Positions 19,408 to 28,274 of a stretch of 64,000 nt of DNA are shown here, piece by piece. Origin of the DNA: Hyphomicrobiales bacterium. Its GTDB lineage: Bacteria > Pseudomonadota > Alphaproteobacteria > Rhizobiales > Rhizobiaceae. The stretch spans positions 88,727-152,726 of the forward strand of contig QEVK01000001.1 in the NCBI GenBank assembly GCA_003577315.1. The letters are read 5' to 3'. The notes under the pieces were generated by a model. That model was not told where the DNA came from. It was given only the letters and a program-made list of their open reading frames with translations, and did no database searches. The position numbers and the translations under genes are program-made. Numbering within the stretch: the first letter of the stretch is position 1; every line of letters begins with the position of its first letter.

Positions 19408-20396
19408 GACTGGTCCTCCATGACGTGGAGGTCGGCCTTGTCGAAGGCGAGCCGGATCGCCGCGCCGTCGCCGGGAAGCGAGGCGCCTGCGGGCAGCACG
19501 GCATGGATGCGCTCGCCCTCGGCGTCGAGGATCAGCCTGGTCGAGGCGCCCAGATAGGCGCGGCCGACGACGGTGGCGGCGATGCCGACGCCGTCTTCGG
19601 CCAGGCGCAGCGCCTCCGGCCGCAGGCTCGCCCATTGCCGCGCCCCGCCGTGGCGGGCGGTGAAGTCGGGCGGCAGCACGTTGGAGGAGCCGACGAAATC
19701 GGCGACGAAGCGCGAGCGCGGCCGCTTGTAGACCTCCTCGGGCGTGCCGATCTGCATGATCCTGCCCTCGGAGAAGACGGCGATGCGGTCGGCCATCGAC
19801 AGCGCCTCGCCCTGGTCGTGGGTGACGAAGACGAAGGTGATGCCGAGCGCCTTCTGCAACGACTTCAGCTCCTCCTGCATCTGCTCGCGCAGCTTGAGGT
19901 CGAGCGCGCCGAGCGGCTCGTCGAGGAGCAGCACCTTGGGCCGGTTGACGAGCGCGCGGGCGAGCGCCACGCGCTGGCGCTGGCCGCCGGAGAGCTGGCC
20001 GGGCTTGCGGCCGCCATAGCCGGGCAGCTTGACGAGGTCGAGCGCGGCTTCCGCCTGCGCGTGGCGCTCGGCCCTGGCCACGCCGCGCACCATCAGCCCG
20101 TAGGCGACGTTGTCGAGCACGTTGAGGTGCGGAAACAGCGCGTAGTCCTGGAACACGGTGTTGACGCTGCGCCGGTAGGGCGGCACGCCCTCGGCCGTCT
20201 CGCCGAAGATCTCGATATGGCCGGCGGTCGGCTGCTCGAAGCCGGCCATCAGGCGCAGGCAGGTGGTCTTGCCGGAGCCGGAGGGGCCGAGCATGGCGAA
20301 GAACTCGCCCTCGCGGATGTCGAGGTCCACGCGATCGACCGCCCGCACCGCGCCGAAATGGCGCGAGACTTCCTGGAAGGAGACGGCTGTGGTCAT
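19404..20396 (-). CDS. potA: Spermidine/putrescine ABC transporter ATP-binding protein
   Basis: ATPase subunit, about 330 residues. Walker [11 protein letters not shown]-loop [13 protein letters not shown], signature [15 protein letters not shown], Walker [13 protein letters not shown] and the H-loop FVTHDQGEA are all intact; the C-terminal part is a TOBE-type regulatory domain. Start taken at 20396 because a GGGAG site precedes it; the ATG at 20408 lacks one. Precedes potB, potC, patD and gabT in one unit. Confidence 0.92.
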   Translation of the reverse strand: MTTAVSFQEVSRHFGAVRAVDRVDLDIREGEFFAMLGPSGSGKTTCLRLMAGFEQPTAGHIEIFGETAEGVPPYRRSVNTVFQDYALFPHLNVLDNVAYGLMVRGVARAERHAQAEAALDLVKLPGYGGRKPGQLSGGQRQRVALARALVNRPKVLLLDEPLGALDLKLREQMQEELKSLQKALGITFVFVTHDQGEALSMADRIAVFSEGRIMQIGTPEEVYKRPRSRFVADFVGSSNVLPPDFTARHGGARQWASLRPEALRLAEDGVGIAATVVGRAYLGASTRLILDAEGERIHAVLPAGASLPGDGAAIRLAFDKADLHVMEDQS

Positions 20397-20428
20397 TGTT
20401 GCTCCCATTCACGGGATAGGGTCGCGCT

Positions 20429-20505
20429 GCCCCTCACCCGTCTCTGCCAATCCCCTTTCTCCCCGCTCGCGGGGAGAAGGTGCCGGCAGGCGGATGAGGG
20501 GCGGC
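20429..20505. repeat. RIME-like dispersed palindromic repeat, copy 1
   Basis: Mosaic palindromic intergenic repeat typical of rhizobial genomes. CCCCTCA at 20430-20436 pairs with TGAGGGG at 20495-20501, and a strong internal hairpin (9-bp stem at 20457-20465 / 20470-20478, 4-nt loop) sits inside. Fills the gap between the potF stop and the potA start; may trim or terminate the potF message. Partner copy at 44634-44740 shares the CTCCCCG-N4-CGGGGAGA core and following TGCCGGCAGG. Confidence 0.7.
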
Positions 20506-20525
20506 GCCTTGCCTCGAAGGCGAGC

Positions 20526-21686
20526 CTACCGCCCGCCGATGACGGCGATGTAGTCCGACACCCAGCGGTAGTAGGGCACGCACTCGCCCTGGCTCTCGCA
20601 CTGGGTGATCGGCGTCTGCCAGAAGCGGACCTTCTCGAAATCGTTCGAGCCGTTCTGCTCGCAGACTTCCGCCGTCAGCATGCCGGAGCCGTCCGTGCAG
20701 GCCGAGGGCACCGAGGGGTTGGCGCCGAACCACAGCGACAGGTCGCTTTGCAGGTTGGAGCTGAGCGTGTGCTCCAGCCATTTGTAGGCGCAGTTGGGGT
20801 TGGCGGCATCGGCGTGCATCATCGAGGTGTCGGCCCAGCCGGTGACGCCTTCCTGCGGGAAGACGGAGGCCACCGGCGCGCCGTCGGCCTTGAGCAGGTT
20901 GACCTGGAACGGCCACGAGCCGGAGGCGACGACGCCCTCGTTCTTGAAGTCGTCGATCTGGATGAAGGCGTCGTGCCAGTAGCGGCTGGCGAGCTGGCGC
21001 TGGCCGCGAAGCAGGTCGAGGGCGGCCTTGTACTGGTCCTCGTTGAGCTCGTAGGGGCTCTTGATGCCCAGCTCCGGCTTGTGGGTCATCAGGTAGAGCG
21101 CGGCGTCGGCGATGTGGATCGGCCCGTCATAGGCCTGGACGCGGCCCTTGTTCGACTTGCCGTCCGGCAGGGTCTGCTCCTCGAACACCACGCTCCACGA
21201 GGTCGGCGGCTCGGGGAAGACCTCGGTGTTGTAGGCGAGCACGTTCGGCCCCCACACATAGGGCACGCCGTAGTGGACGCCGTCGACCGTGTGCCACGGC
21301 GCTTCCTTGAGCCGGTCGTCGAGCTTGCCCCAGCTCGGGATCAGGTCGATGTTGATCGGCTGCACGCGCTTGCCGGCGATCAGCCGGCGCGAGGCGTCGC
21401 CCGAGGCGGTGACGAGGTCGAAGCCGCCCTCGTTCATCAGCGCGACCATCTCGTCGGAGGTGTTGGCGGTCTTGACCGAGACCTTGCAGCCGGTCGCCTC
21501 CTCGAACTTGGTCACCCAGTCGAATTTCGGATCGGTCTCGCCGCGCTCGAGGAAGCCGGCCCAGGCGACGACGTTGAGCCGGCCCTCGCCCTCGCCGACC
21601 TCGGTCTTCATCTCCTGCGCCGCCGCCTGCGCGACGAAACCGGCGGCGACGGTCAAGGCGGTACAGGATTTCAGGAATGATCTCAT
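20526..21686 (-). CDS. potF: Polyamine ABC transporter substrate-binding protein (PotD/PotF family)
   Basis: Periplasmic binding protein, about 386 residues, with a Sec signal peptide (roughly residues 1-23, ending AAAQ). Mature part starts with LNVVAWAGFLERG, the family's polyamine-binding N-lobe, and includes NTSDEMVALMNEGGFDLVTASGD and VPYVWGPNVLAYN. GGGAGA ribosome-binding site. A repeat (20429-20505) separates it from potA, as is common where the binding protein is made in excess. Ligand could be putrescine or spermidine; the catabolic genes downstream favour putrescine. Confidence 0.9.
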   Translation of the reverse strand: MRSFLKSCTALTVAAGFVAQAAAQEMKTEVGEGEGRLNVVAWAGFLERGETDPKFDWVTKFEEATGCKVSVKTANTSDEMVALMNEGGFDLVTASGDASRRLIAGKRVQPINIDLIPSWGKLDDRLKEAPWHTVDGVHYGVPYVWGPNVLAYNTEVFPEPPTSWSVVFEEQTLPDGKSNKGRVQAYDGPIHIADAALYLMTHKPELGIKSPYELNEDQYKAALDLLRGQRQLASRYWHDAFIQIDDFKNEGVVASGSWPFQVNLLKADGAPVASVFPQEGVTGWADTSMMHADAANPNCAYKWLEHTLSSNLQSDLSLWFGANPSVPSACTDGSGMLTAEVCEQNGSNDFEKVRFWQTPITQCESQGECVPYYRWVSDYIAVIGGR

Positions 21687-21817
21687 GGCAACGTCTCCCA
21701 TTCGGGCACCGCTCTCCCAACGGCGGTTGCACCCTCGAAACGAAACGTGAGCCGAAATCGCAGCGTTCGCAAATTCATTTGTCAGAAAGGCTGTATCGGA
21801 AAATCCGATACCAAGGA

Positions 21818-22729
21818 TCAGCGCCCCTGCCGGACGGCGCGCTGGCCCTGCGCCACGCCGATGAAGTGGCGCGCCTGCTGCGACAGGCCGGAGCCGCGCC
21901 GCCACACCATGCCGACCTGCACCACCGGCAACGAGCCGGAGATGTCGCGGCTTTCGATGCGGTCGCCTTCGAGAGACCACGGCCGATAGACGAGGTCGGG
22001 AAGCAGCGCCACGCCCGCCCCCGTCGCCACCAGGCTGCGCACGGCCTCGACCGAGCGGGTGCGGAAGGCGACGTGCGGCCGCTGGCCGAGCGCGGTGAGC
22101 AGCTTGCCGGTGTTCTCCTCGATCTCGTCGATGGTGAGCATGATGAGCGGCTCGCGCGCCACGTCCTCGATGGAGATGATCTCGGCGGCCGCCAGCCGGT
22201 GGCCGAGCGGCAGCCACAGCCGGTAGGGCGAGACCTCGAGGATCTCGGCCTGCAACGCCATGCGGTCGCGCAGGTTGGAGATGACCATCACCGCCACGTC
22301 GAGCTCGCCGCCGACCAGAAGGTGCTCCAGATAGTCGCCATTGTCCTCTATTGCCGTGACCGAGACCGACGGCCAGGCGCGGCGGTAGCGCGCGAGCAGG
22401 TCCGACAGCACGTAGCCGGCCACCAGCGAGGTGACGCCCAGATGCAGCGCCCCGCCGCCGGCGGCCGCATCGTCCGAGAACGCCTGCCGCGCGTCCGACA
22501 CGCTCGCCAGGATGCGCGTGGCGTGGCGCAGGAACTGGTGCCCCTTGTGGGTGATCGACAGGCCGCGCGAATGGCGCTCGAACAGCTCGACGCCCAGGTC
22601 GCTTTCCAGCTCCTTGATCGCCTCGGTGACGGAGGATTGCGAGATCGACAGGTGCTGCGCGGCGCGGCTGACCGCGCCCTGCTCGGCGACGGCCACGAAA
22701 TACTGGAGCTGGCGGAAGGTGAAGGCCAT
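21818..22729 (-). CDS. LysR-family transcriptional regulator
   Basis: About 303 residues. N-terminal winged helix-turn-helix (FTFRQLQYFVAVAEQGAVSRAAQHLSISQSSVTEAIKELE) and C-terminal effector domain. Encoded upstream of the polyamine genes on the same strand, 131 bp before potF, so it is a plausible regulator of that operon, but LysR genes are more often divergent from their targets. Starts at MAFTFRQ; no strong ribosome-binding site. A longer ATG at 22819 would add an arginine-rich leader and is rejected. Confidence 0.88.
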   Translation of the reverse strand: MAFTFRQLQYFVAVAEQGAVSRAAQHLSISQSSVTEAIKELESDLGVELFERHSRGLSITHKGHQFLRHATRILASVSDARQAFSDDAAAGGGALHLGVTSLVAGYVLSDLLARYRRAWPSVSVTAIEDNGDYLEHLLVGGELDVAVMVISNLRDRMALQAEILEVSPYRLWLPLGHRLAAAEIISIEDVAREPLIMLTIDEIEENTGKLLTALGQRPHVAFRTRSVEAVRSLVATGAGVALLPDLVYRPWSLEGDRIESRDISGSLPVVQVGMVWRRGSGLSQQARHFIGVAQGQRAVRQGR

Positions 22730-22872
22730 GGCGGATGAAAGCGAACGTCCCGAACGGCGCGGAGCCTCGCCGCCCCTGCCCGATCCGGCCATGCTCGTCT
22801 TTCCCCGCCTCCGGCGCAACCCTTTCCCGCAGCCGCCGGAAAGGCCGAGGGCCGGGCAGCGGCGCGCCGCCG

Positions 22873-23589
22873 TCAGGCCCGCGCCGGAGACTTGCCCTGC
22901 GGCAGCTTCCTGCGCGCCGGATCGCCCATTCCGGCGGCCAGCGCCTCCAGCCCGGCCCGGTCGCGGATGGTGATGACCTTGGGATGGTCGAAGGCGATCA
23001 GCCCGGCGCGCTTGAAGGCGTTGAGGCCGCGGCTGACGCTGGTCAGCGTCAGGCCGAGCCAGTCGGCGAGGTCGGCGCGCGTCAGGTGCAGGGTGAACGT
23101 CACCCGGCCGTCGACGCCGGGGCAGCGGCGGCCGCCGAACTGGTCGGCAAGGTCGAGCAGGCCGCTGGCGACGCGCTCCGACACGGCGTTCCGGCGCAGC
23201 AGCATGGCGTGCGACTGGGCGCGCAAGAGCATGTGCCGCGTCGCCTCCGCCACCTTGGCCGCCTCCTCGGCCGGCGCGAGCGCGGCAAGGCGCGTGCGCG
23301 TCAGCGCCATCACGTTGCAGTGGGCGAGGTCGGTCAGGAACGAGCCGACGAGGTGGCCGGGGCCGAGCACGTCGAGGATCTGGCGGGCGCCGTCGGGCAT
23401 CTGCCGGTAGAGGCAGACGCTGCCGTCGACGATGCGGGCGGTCTCGCCCCGCCGCAGGCCCTCGACGAAGAGCGGGGTTCCGGCGGTGACGAGCCGGGTT
23501 TCCAGCCGGCGCAGATATTTCGGCTCGGCGAGGAGGAAGGGAGCGGGCGGCGGCGCGTCTGCGCCATGGATCGTGCTGTCCAACATCAT
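22873..23589 (-). CDS. Crp/Fnr-family transcriptional regulator
   Basis: About 238 residues: an N-terminal cyclic-nucleotide-binding-like beta barrel and a C-terminal winged helix (LTRADLADWLGLTLTSVSRGLNAFKRAGLI). The N terminus lacks the cysteine cluster of oxygen-sensing FNR, so it is not a classical [4Fe-4S] sensor and is closer to FixK/NnrR-type or ligand-sensing members. It lies 91 bp downstream of a small gene that has an FNR-type box in its promoter region, so this regulator or a relative may autoregulate. Start at the first of two adjacent ATGs; ribosome-binding site weak. Confidence 0.85.
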   Translation of the reverse strand: MMLDSTIHGADAPPPAPFLLAEPKYLRRLETRLVTAGTPLFVEGLRRGETARIVDGSVCLYRQMPDGARQILDVLGPGHLVGSFLTDLAHCNVMALTRTRLAALAPAEEAAKVAEATRHMLLRAQSHAMLLRRNAVSERVASGLLDLADQFGGRRCPGVDGRVTFTLHLTRADLADWLGLTLTSVSRGLNAFKRAGLIAFDHPKVITIRDRAGLEALAAGMGDPARRKLPQGKSPARA

Positions 23590-23680
23590 GGATCGGTGTC
23601 CGGTCTGGCGCCGGCGCTCCGGCTGGGCGGAGACCGTGCGGCGCGGGCTGAAAAGGACCGCTGCCACGGCAGCGGCAGGC

Positions 23681-24067
23681 TCAGGCTGCCTGACCGGACG
23701 GAGGCGCGCGCGGCGACGAACTCGGCGGGAACAGGTGGCGGCTGAACGCCTCGATCCGCGGCACCAGCACGCCGCCGGCGGGGCGGGGAAGCAGCCAGGA
23801 GGAGGAGGAGGAGGCCGGCCTCGGCAGGAAGATGTCGGCGGCGAGCCGGCAGGCCTCGCAGCCCGTGCCGAAGCCGTGGCGGTGCGCATCGCCGCCGTCG
23901 TCGCCGTCGTCGCCGGGCAGGCACAGCACCGGCAGCGTGCCGTCGGGGAACGCATACTGCGCGAGCAGGAGGGGCGGGAGCGGCTGCGCGCCCAGGGCCG
24001 GCGGCTTGTGCGCGAAGCCGACGCACAACAGCGCGACGGCGCACACGATGCGCACCCATCCCGCCAT
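23681..24067 (-). CDS. Small membrane-anchored or secreted protein, DUF2946-like
   Basis: About 128 residues from the ATG at 24067, which follows an AGGAAA site. One hydrophobic N-terminal segment (GWVRIVCAVALLCVGFA) acts as signal or anchor. The exported part has a short metal-site-like pattern: LPVLCLPG, a DGDDGGDAHRHG stretch and CEAC. This resembles DUF2946 proteins, some of which sit with copper genes, but similarity is judged by eye only. Transcribed toward the Crp/Fnr gene and probably cotranscribed. Function unknown. Confidence 0.6.
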   Translation of the reverse strand: MAGWVRIVCAVALLCVGFAHKPPALGAQPLPPLLLAQYAFPDGTLPVLCLPGDDGDDGGDAHRHGFGTGCEACRLAADIFLPRPASSSSSWLLPRPAGGVLVPRIEAFSRHLFPPSSSPRAPPSGQAA

Positions 24068-24154
24068 TGCGTTTCCTGCATCGACCATCGCCGGCATCCC
24101 AGCATCGCCACCACGGCGACGATGCCAGCTTAGCGGCCGGTCCGCCGATCCTGT

Positions 24155-24168
24155 TTGACCGATGTCAA
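24155..24168. promoter_or_regulatory. FNR/FixK-type box
   Basis: TTGAC-CGAT-GTCAA is a perfect 14-bp palindrome matching the Crp/Fnr-family consensus (TTGAT-N4-ATCAA, with C/G at the inner positions as in many alphaproteobacterial targets). Its centre is about 94 bp upstream of the DUF2946-like gene on the minus strand. A TAAGCT hexamer about 30 bp downstream would place the box near -41.5, the class II activator position. The regulator gene just downstream is the obvious candidate to bind it. Confidence 0.65.
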
Positions 24169-24293
24169 TGAACGGAAACGTCGCGCGGGCCGCGGTCGCA
24201 AGGATGCGGGACGGAGGCGGAACCCGTGCCCGCCTCCCCGCGGGGATGGCGAAATCCCCGCGCCCGGCCGCCTGCGCCCGCTTCCGCGCGCGC

Positions 24294-25838
24294 CTACTCG
24301 ATGTCGAAGGACACGCCCTGCGCCAGCGGCAGCGCGGTCGAATAGTTCACCGTGTTGGTGGCGCGGCGCATGTAGCCCTTCCAGGCGTCGGAGCCCGATT
24401 CGCGGCCGCCGCCGGTCTCCTTCTCGCCGCCGAAGGCGCCGCCGATCTCCGCGCCCGAGGTGCCGATATTGACGTTGGCGATGCCGCAGTCCGAGCCCTC
24501 GACCGACAGGAAGCGCTCGGCCTCGCGCATGTCGAGGGTGAAGATCGACGAGGAAAGCCCCGCCGACACCGCGTTGTGGAGCGCCAGCGCCTCGTCGAAA
24601 TCGCTGTACTTCATGACGTAGAGGATCGGCGCGAACGTCTCCTCCAGCACCGGGCCGGCCTGCCTCGGCATCTCGACCAGCGCCGGACGCACGTACCAGG
24701 CCGTGTCCCCGCCGGCCTCGGCGACGCGGCCGCCGCCGGTGACGATGCCGCCCTCGGCCTTCGCCGCGGCGAGCGCCTTCTGCATGCCGTCATAGGCGGC
24801 CTTGTCGACCAGCGGCCCGACCAGCGCCGGGGTCGTGAGCGGGTTGCCGACCGACACGCTCTCATAGGCCTTCTTCAGCCGCGGCACGAGCGTGTCGTAG
24901 ACGCTCTCGTGGACGATGAGGCGCCGCAGCGTGGTGCAGCGCTGCCCGGCCGTTCCCATGGCGCCGAAGGCGATGGCCCGCAGCGCCATGTCGAGGTCGG
25001 CCGAGGGACAGACGATGCCGGCATTGTTGCCGCCGAGCTCGAGGATCGAGCGGGCGAAGCGCCGGGCAAGGCGCGGGCCGACCTCGCGGCCCATGCGCGT
25101 CGAGCCGGTGGCCGAGACCAGCGCCACCTTCGGGTTGTCGACCAGCGCCTCGCCGACCGCGCGGTCGCCGATCAGCAGCTGCGACAGCCCCTCCGGCGCG
25201 TCGTCGCCGAAGCGGGCGATGGCGCGCTGAAGGATCGCCTGGGTGGCGAGCGCGGTGAGCGGCGTCTTCTCCGACGGCTTCCACACGATCGAATTGCCGC
25301 AGACGAGCGCGAGCGCGGCGTTCCACGACCACACCGCGACGGGGAAGTTGAAGGCCGAGATGATGCCGACGACGCCGAGCGGGTGCCAGGTCTCCATCAT
25401 GCGGTGGCCGGCGCGCTCGGTGGCGATGGTCAGGCCATAGAGCTGGCGGGAGAGCCCGACGGCGAAATCGCAGATGTCGATCATCTCCTGCACTTCGCCC
25501 AGGCCCTCGGAGGCGATCTTGCCGGCCTCGATGGTGACGAGGCGGCCGAGTTCGGCCTTGTGGGCGCGCAGTTCCTCGCCCAGCAGCCGCACCAGCTCGC
25601 CGCGCCGCGGGGCCGGCACCAGACGCCACGCCCTGAACGCCTCGTGCGCGGCGTCGATCGCCTTGCCGGCATCGGCGGCCGATGTCACCTCGACTTGGGC
25701 GATCTCCTCGCCGCTGACCGGGCTGAAGGACGGCATCGCCCCCTTCGTCCAGGCCCTGCGCTCCACGCCGAGCGCATCGAGCAGGCGCGCCGTTTCCTCT
25801 TTCACATCGACGGTCTTGGTCACGTTCACAACTCCCAT
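24294..25838 (-). CDS. amaB: L-piperidine-6-carboxylate / alpha-aminoadipate semialdehyde dehydrogenase (ALDH7 type)
   Basis: NAD-dependent aldehyde dehydrogenase of the ALDH7A1/AmaB group, 514 residues, which oxidises alpha-aminoadipate semialdehyde (P6C) to aminoadipate in lysine breakdown. Typical segments: WHPLGVVGIISAFNFPVAVW, ILELGGNNAGIV (general-base Glu), GTAGQRCTTLRRL (catalytic Cys) and the family tail GGEKETGGGRESGSDAWKGYMRR. Neighbours support the role: a pipecolate-oxidase-like flavoprotein lies 1 kb away and a LysR gene is divergent. A downstream GTG (25823) with better spacing is an alternative start. Confidence 0.88.
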   Translation of the reverse strand: MGVVNVTKTVDVKEETARLLDALGVERRAWTKGAMPSFSPVSGEEIAQVEVTSAADAGKAIDAAHEAFRAWRLVPAPRRGELVRLLGEELRAHKAELGRLVTIEAGKIASEGLGEVQEMIDICDFAVGLSRQLYGLTIATERAGHRMMETWHPLGVVGIISAFNFPVAVWSWNAALALVCGNSIVWKPSEKTPLTALATQAILQRAIARFGDDAPEGLSQLLIGDRAVGEALVDNPKVALVSATGSTRMGREVGPRLARRFARSILELGGNNAGIVCPSADLDMALRAIAFGAMGTAGQRCTTLRRLIVHESVYDTLVPRLKKAYESVSVGNPLTTPALVGPLVDKAAYDGMQKALAAAKAEGGIVTGGGRVAEAGGDTAWYVRPALVEMPRQAGPVLEETFAPILYVMKYSDFDEALALHNAVSAGLSSSIFTLDMREAERFLSVEGSDCGIANVNIGTSGAEIGGAFGGEKETGGGRESGSDAWKGYMRRATNTVNYSTALPLAQGVSFDIE

Positions 25839-25967
25839 GATTCCGACGCCCGCGACGGTCGCCGCAAGCGGTTGGAAAGAATCCGCAGGTCATTCTATCC
25901 TGAAATCATACCGGGGCCACGAGGCCCCCGGTTGCGACGAATCCGACTGTCTTGATGCGAGGCGGGA

Positions 25968-26870
25968 ATGAAGCTGAGCCGGACCCTGATCCCCGACCTT
26001 GCCGTGCTCCAGGCGTTCGAGTGCGCGGCGCGCCACGGTAACTTCACGCTCGCCGCCACCGAGCTCAGCCTGACGCAGAGCGCCGTGAGCCGCCAGATCA
26101 AGACGCTGGAGGACCAGCTCGGCCTGCTCCTGTTCGAGCGGGTGCGCAAGCGCGTGGTGCTGTCCGAGCACGGCCGCAGGCTGCTGCCCGAGGTGCGCCG
26201 GCTGCTGCACCAGTCGGAGGAGATGGTGGTGCGCGCCCGCGCCTCGGCGCAGGCCACCGACACGCTCGCGCTCGCCTGCCTGCCCACCTTCGCCAGCCGC
26301 TGGCTGGTGCCGCGCCTGCCGGGCTTCATGGCCCGCCATCCCGGCACGGTCATCGACGTCGCCTCGCGCGCCGCGCCGTTCGACTTCGAGGCCGAGGGCT
26401 TCGACCTTGCCATCCATTACGGCCAGCCGGTCTGGGCGCGCGCCAGCTGCACCTATCTGTGCAGCGAGACCATCCTGCCGGTCGCCCGGCCGGCGCTGAT
26501 CGAGGCGGCCGCGCTCGACGGCCCGCAGGGCCTTGCCGGCCAGCCGCTGCTGCACCTGGCCACGCGGCCGAAGCAGTGGGCGCAGTGGTTCGAGATGAAC
26601 GGGCTCGACGGCGCCGACGCCTATCGCGGCAACCGCTTCGACCAGTTCGCCATGATCATCGAGGCCGCGGCCAGCGGCATGGGCTTCGCGCTGCTGCCGC
26701 TCTACCTGATCGAGAGCGAGCTTGCCTCGGGCAGGCTGCGCATCGCCTTCGACCGGCCGATCACCACCGAGAACAGCTATTATGTCGTCTTCCCCGAAAG
26801 CAAGCGCGAGCACAGGCTGGCGCAGGCGTTCGGGGCGTGGCTGCACACGCAGGTCGGAACCAGGCTGTGA
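25968..26870 (+). CDS. LysR-family regulator (GcvA-like), probable regulator of lysine catabolism
   Basis: 300 residues; N-terminal helix-turn-helix (LQAFECAARHGNFTLAATELSLTQSAVSRQIKTLE) and a GcvA-type effector domain (DLAIHYGQPVW, AIHYG motif). Divergent from amaB across 129 bp and convergent with amaA (15 bp), so it sits between the two pathway genes; control of both is likely by analogy with LysR neighbours, not shown. Confidence 0.9.
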   Translation: MKLSRTLIPDLAVLQAFECAARHGNFTLAATELSLTQSAVSRQIKTLEDQLGLLLFERVRKRVVLSEHGRRLLPEVRRLLHQSEEMVVRARASAQATDTLALACLPTFASRWLVPRLPGFMARHPGTVIDVASRAAPFDFEAEGFDLAIHYGQPVWARASCTYLCSETILPVARPALIEAAALDGPQGLAGQPLLHLATRPKQWAQWFEMNGLDGADAYRGNRFDQFAMIIEAAASGMGFALLPLYLIESELASGRLRIAFDRPITTENSYYVVFPESKREHRLAQAFGAWLHTQVGTRL

Positions 26871-26885
26871 GAGGACAGCCGGCAG

Positions 26886-28181
26886 CTACAGGCGCGCGCC
26901 GAAGGCATGGGCGATCTGCGCGCCGGCCTCGTAATAGCCCTCGCGCAGCCGGCGCAGGCTCTGCGCGCGCGGGTCGGTGACCGGCAGCGGCAGATCCTGC
27001 TCGCGGATCTCGCCGCCGATCAGCCGCGCCAGATAGCGGCCGAACACCGTTCCCGGCGCGATGCCGCGGCCGTTATAGCCGCAAAAGCCGACGACGTTGC
27101 GGTCGAAGCGGTGGAAACGCGGCGTGGCGTCGGCCGTCATGCCGATCTTGCCGTACCAGGCGCTCTCGAAGGCCACCTCGTCGAGGAACGGGCCGAGGAA
27201 GGGAAAGAGCCGCGCCAGCGCCCGCCGCGCCCAGGCGCGATGAACCGCCAGGCCGGTGCCGCGCAGCGCGCCGACGCTGCCGAAGACCAGCCGCCCCTGC
27301 CGGTCGCGGCGCAGGGAGCTCAGCACCGTCCTGGTGTCCCACGCGCCCTCGCGCCCCGGCAGGATGCGCTCGAGCGCGGCATCGGGAAGCGGCGCGGTGG
27401 CGAGGTTGAAATAGGGCAGGTGCACGATCTCCTCGCGCACCGCCGGCCACGGCGCGGTCGTATAGGCGTTGGTCGCCACCACCACCCAGTCGGCGGCGAC
27501 GCTGCCGCCCGCCGTGGCGACGCGCCAGCCGCTTCCCTCGCGCGCCCACGACACAGCCGGCGAGCCGGTGAAGACGCGCGCGCCGGCCGCGATGGCGGCG
27601 CGGGCGAGGCCGCGCGCATAGGCCAGCGGCTGGACGGTGCCGGCCCGCTCGTCGAGCAGCGCGCCGCGATAGGCGCCGGTGCCGACGCGGGCGGCGGTCT
27701 CGGCGGCGTCGAGCAGCCGCACCGGCGCGCCGCGCGCCCGCCACTGCCGCTCGCGCTCCCTCAGCTCCCTGAGCCCCGCCTTGTCGGCGGCGCAGTGCAG
27801 CGTGCCGGCAGGCTCCGCCTCGCAGTCGATGCCGTGGCGGCGGATCAGCTCGAAGACGACGCCCGGCCCCTCGCCCAGCGCCGCGATCAGGCGCTCGCCA
27901 TGCTCGCGGCCGAGGATGTCCGGCACCTCGTCGGGCATGATCCACAGCCCGGCATTGACGAGGCCGACATTGCGGCCCGAGCCGCCGAAGCCGATCCCGG
28001 CCGCCTCCAGCACCGCGACCGACACGCCGGCCTCGGCCAGGTGCAGCGCCGCGGAAAGCCCGGTATAGCCCGCGCCGACGATGACGACATCGGCGCGCAG
28101 GTCGCCCGCCAGCGGCGCCGTATCGGGCGCGGCCGGCGCGGTCTTCTCCCACAGCCCGTGCGAAAGGGGATCGTTGCGCAT
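26886..28181 (-). CDS. amaA: FAD-dependent oxidoreductase, probable L-pipecolate oxidase
   Basis: DadA/DAO-family flavoenzyme, about 431 residues. FAD-binding motif VVIVGAGYTGLSAALHLAEAG near residues 32-52; GIGFGGSGRNVGLVN and the C-terminal FCGYNGRGIAPGTVFGR match the pipecolate oxidase/gamma-glutamylputrescine oxidase group. The pairing with amaB, as in the Pseudomonas amaAB pathway, favours L-pipecolate oxidation to P6C. With a polyamine operon 5 kb away, a PuuB-like role is the main alternative. Start at MRNDPLSHGLWE, the usual family beginning. Confidence 0.78.
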   Translation of the reverse strand: MRNDPLSHGLWEKTAPAAPDTAPLAGDLRADVVIVGAGYTGLSAALHLAEAGVSVAVLEAAGIGFGGSGRNVGLVNAGLWIMPDEVPDILGREHGERLIAALGEGPGVVFELIRRHGIDCEAEPAGTLHCAADKAGLRELRERERQWRARGAPVRLLDAAETAARVGTGAYRGALLDERAGTVQPLAYARGLARAAIAAGARVFTGSPAVSWAREGSGWRVATAGGSVAADWVVVATNAYTTAPWPAVREEIVHLPYFNLATAPLPDAALERILPGREGAWDTRTVLSSLRRDRQGRLVFGSVGALRGTGLAVHRAWARRALARLFPFLGPFLDEVAFESAWYGKIGMTADATPRFHRFDRNVVGFCGYNGRGIAPGTVFGRYLARLIGGEIREQDLPLPVTDPRAQSLRRLREGYYEAGAQIAHAFGARL

Positions 28182-28274
28182 GCGCCGATTTTCGCCGTTT
28201 CCCCGGCGATGCAAACCGATGAATGCGGATGACCTCATGCGCGCCCGGCATCTGCCGCCGGGCGGCTTGCCGCC

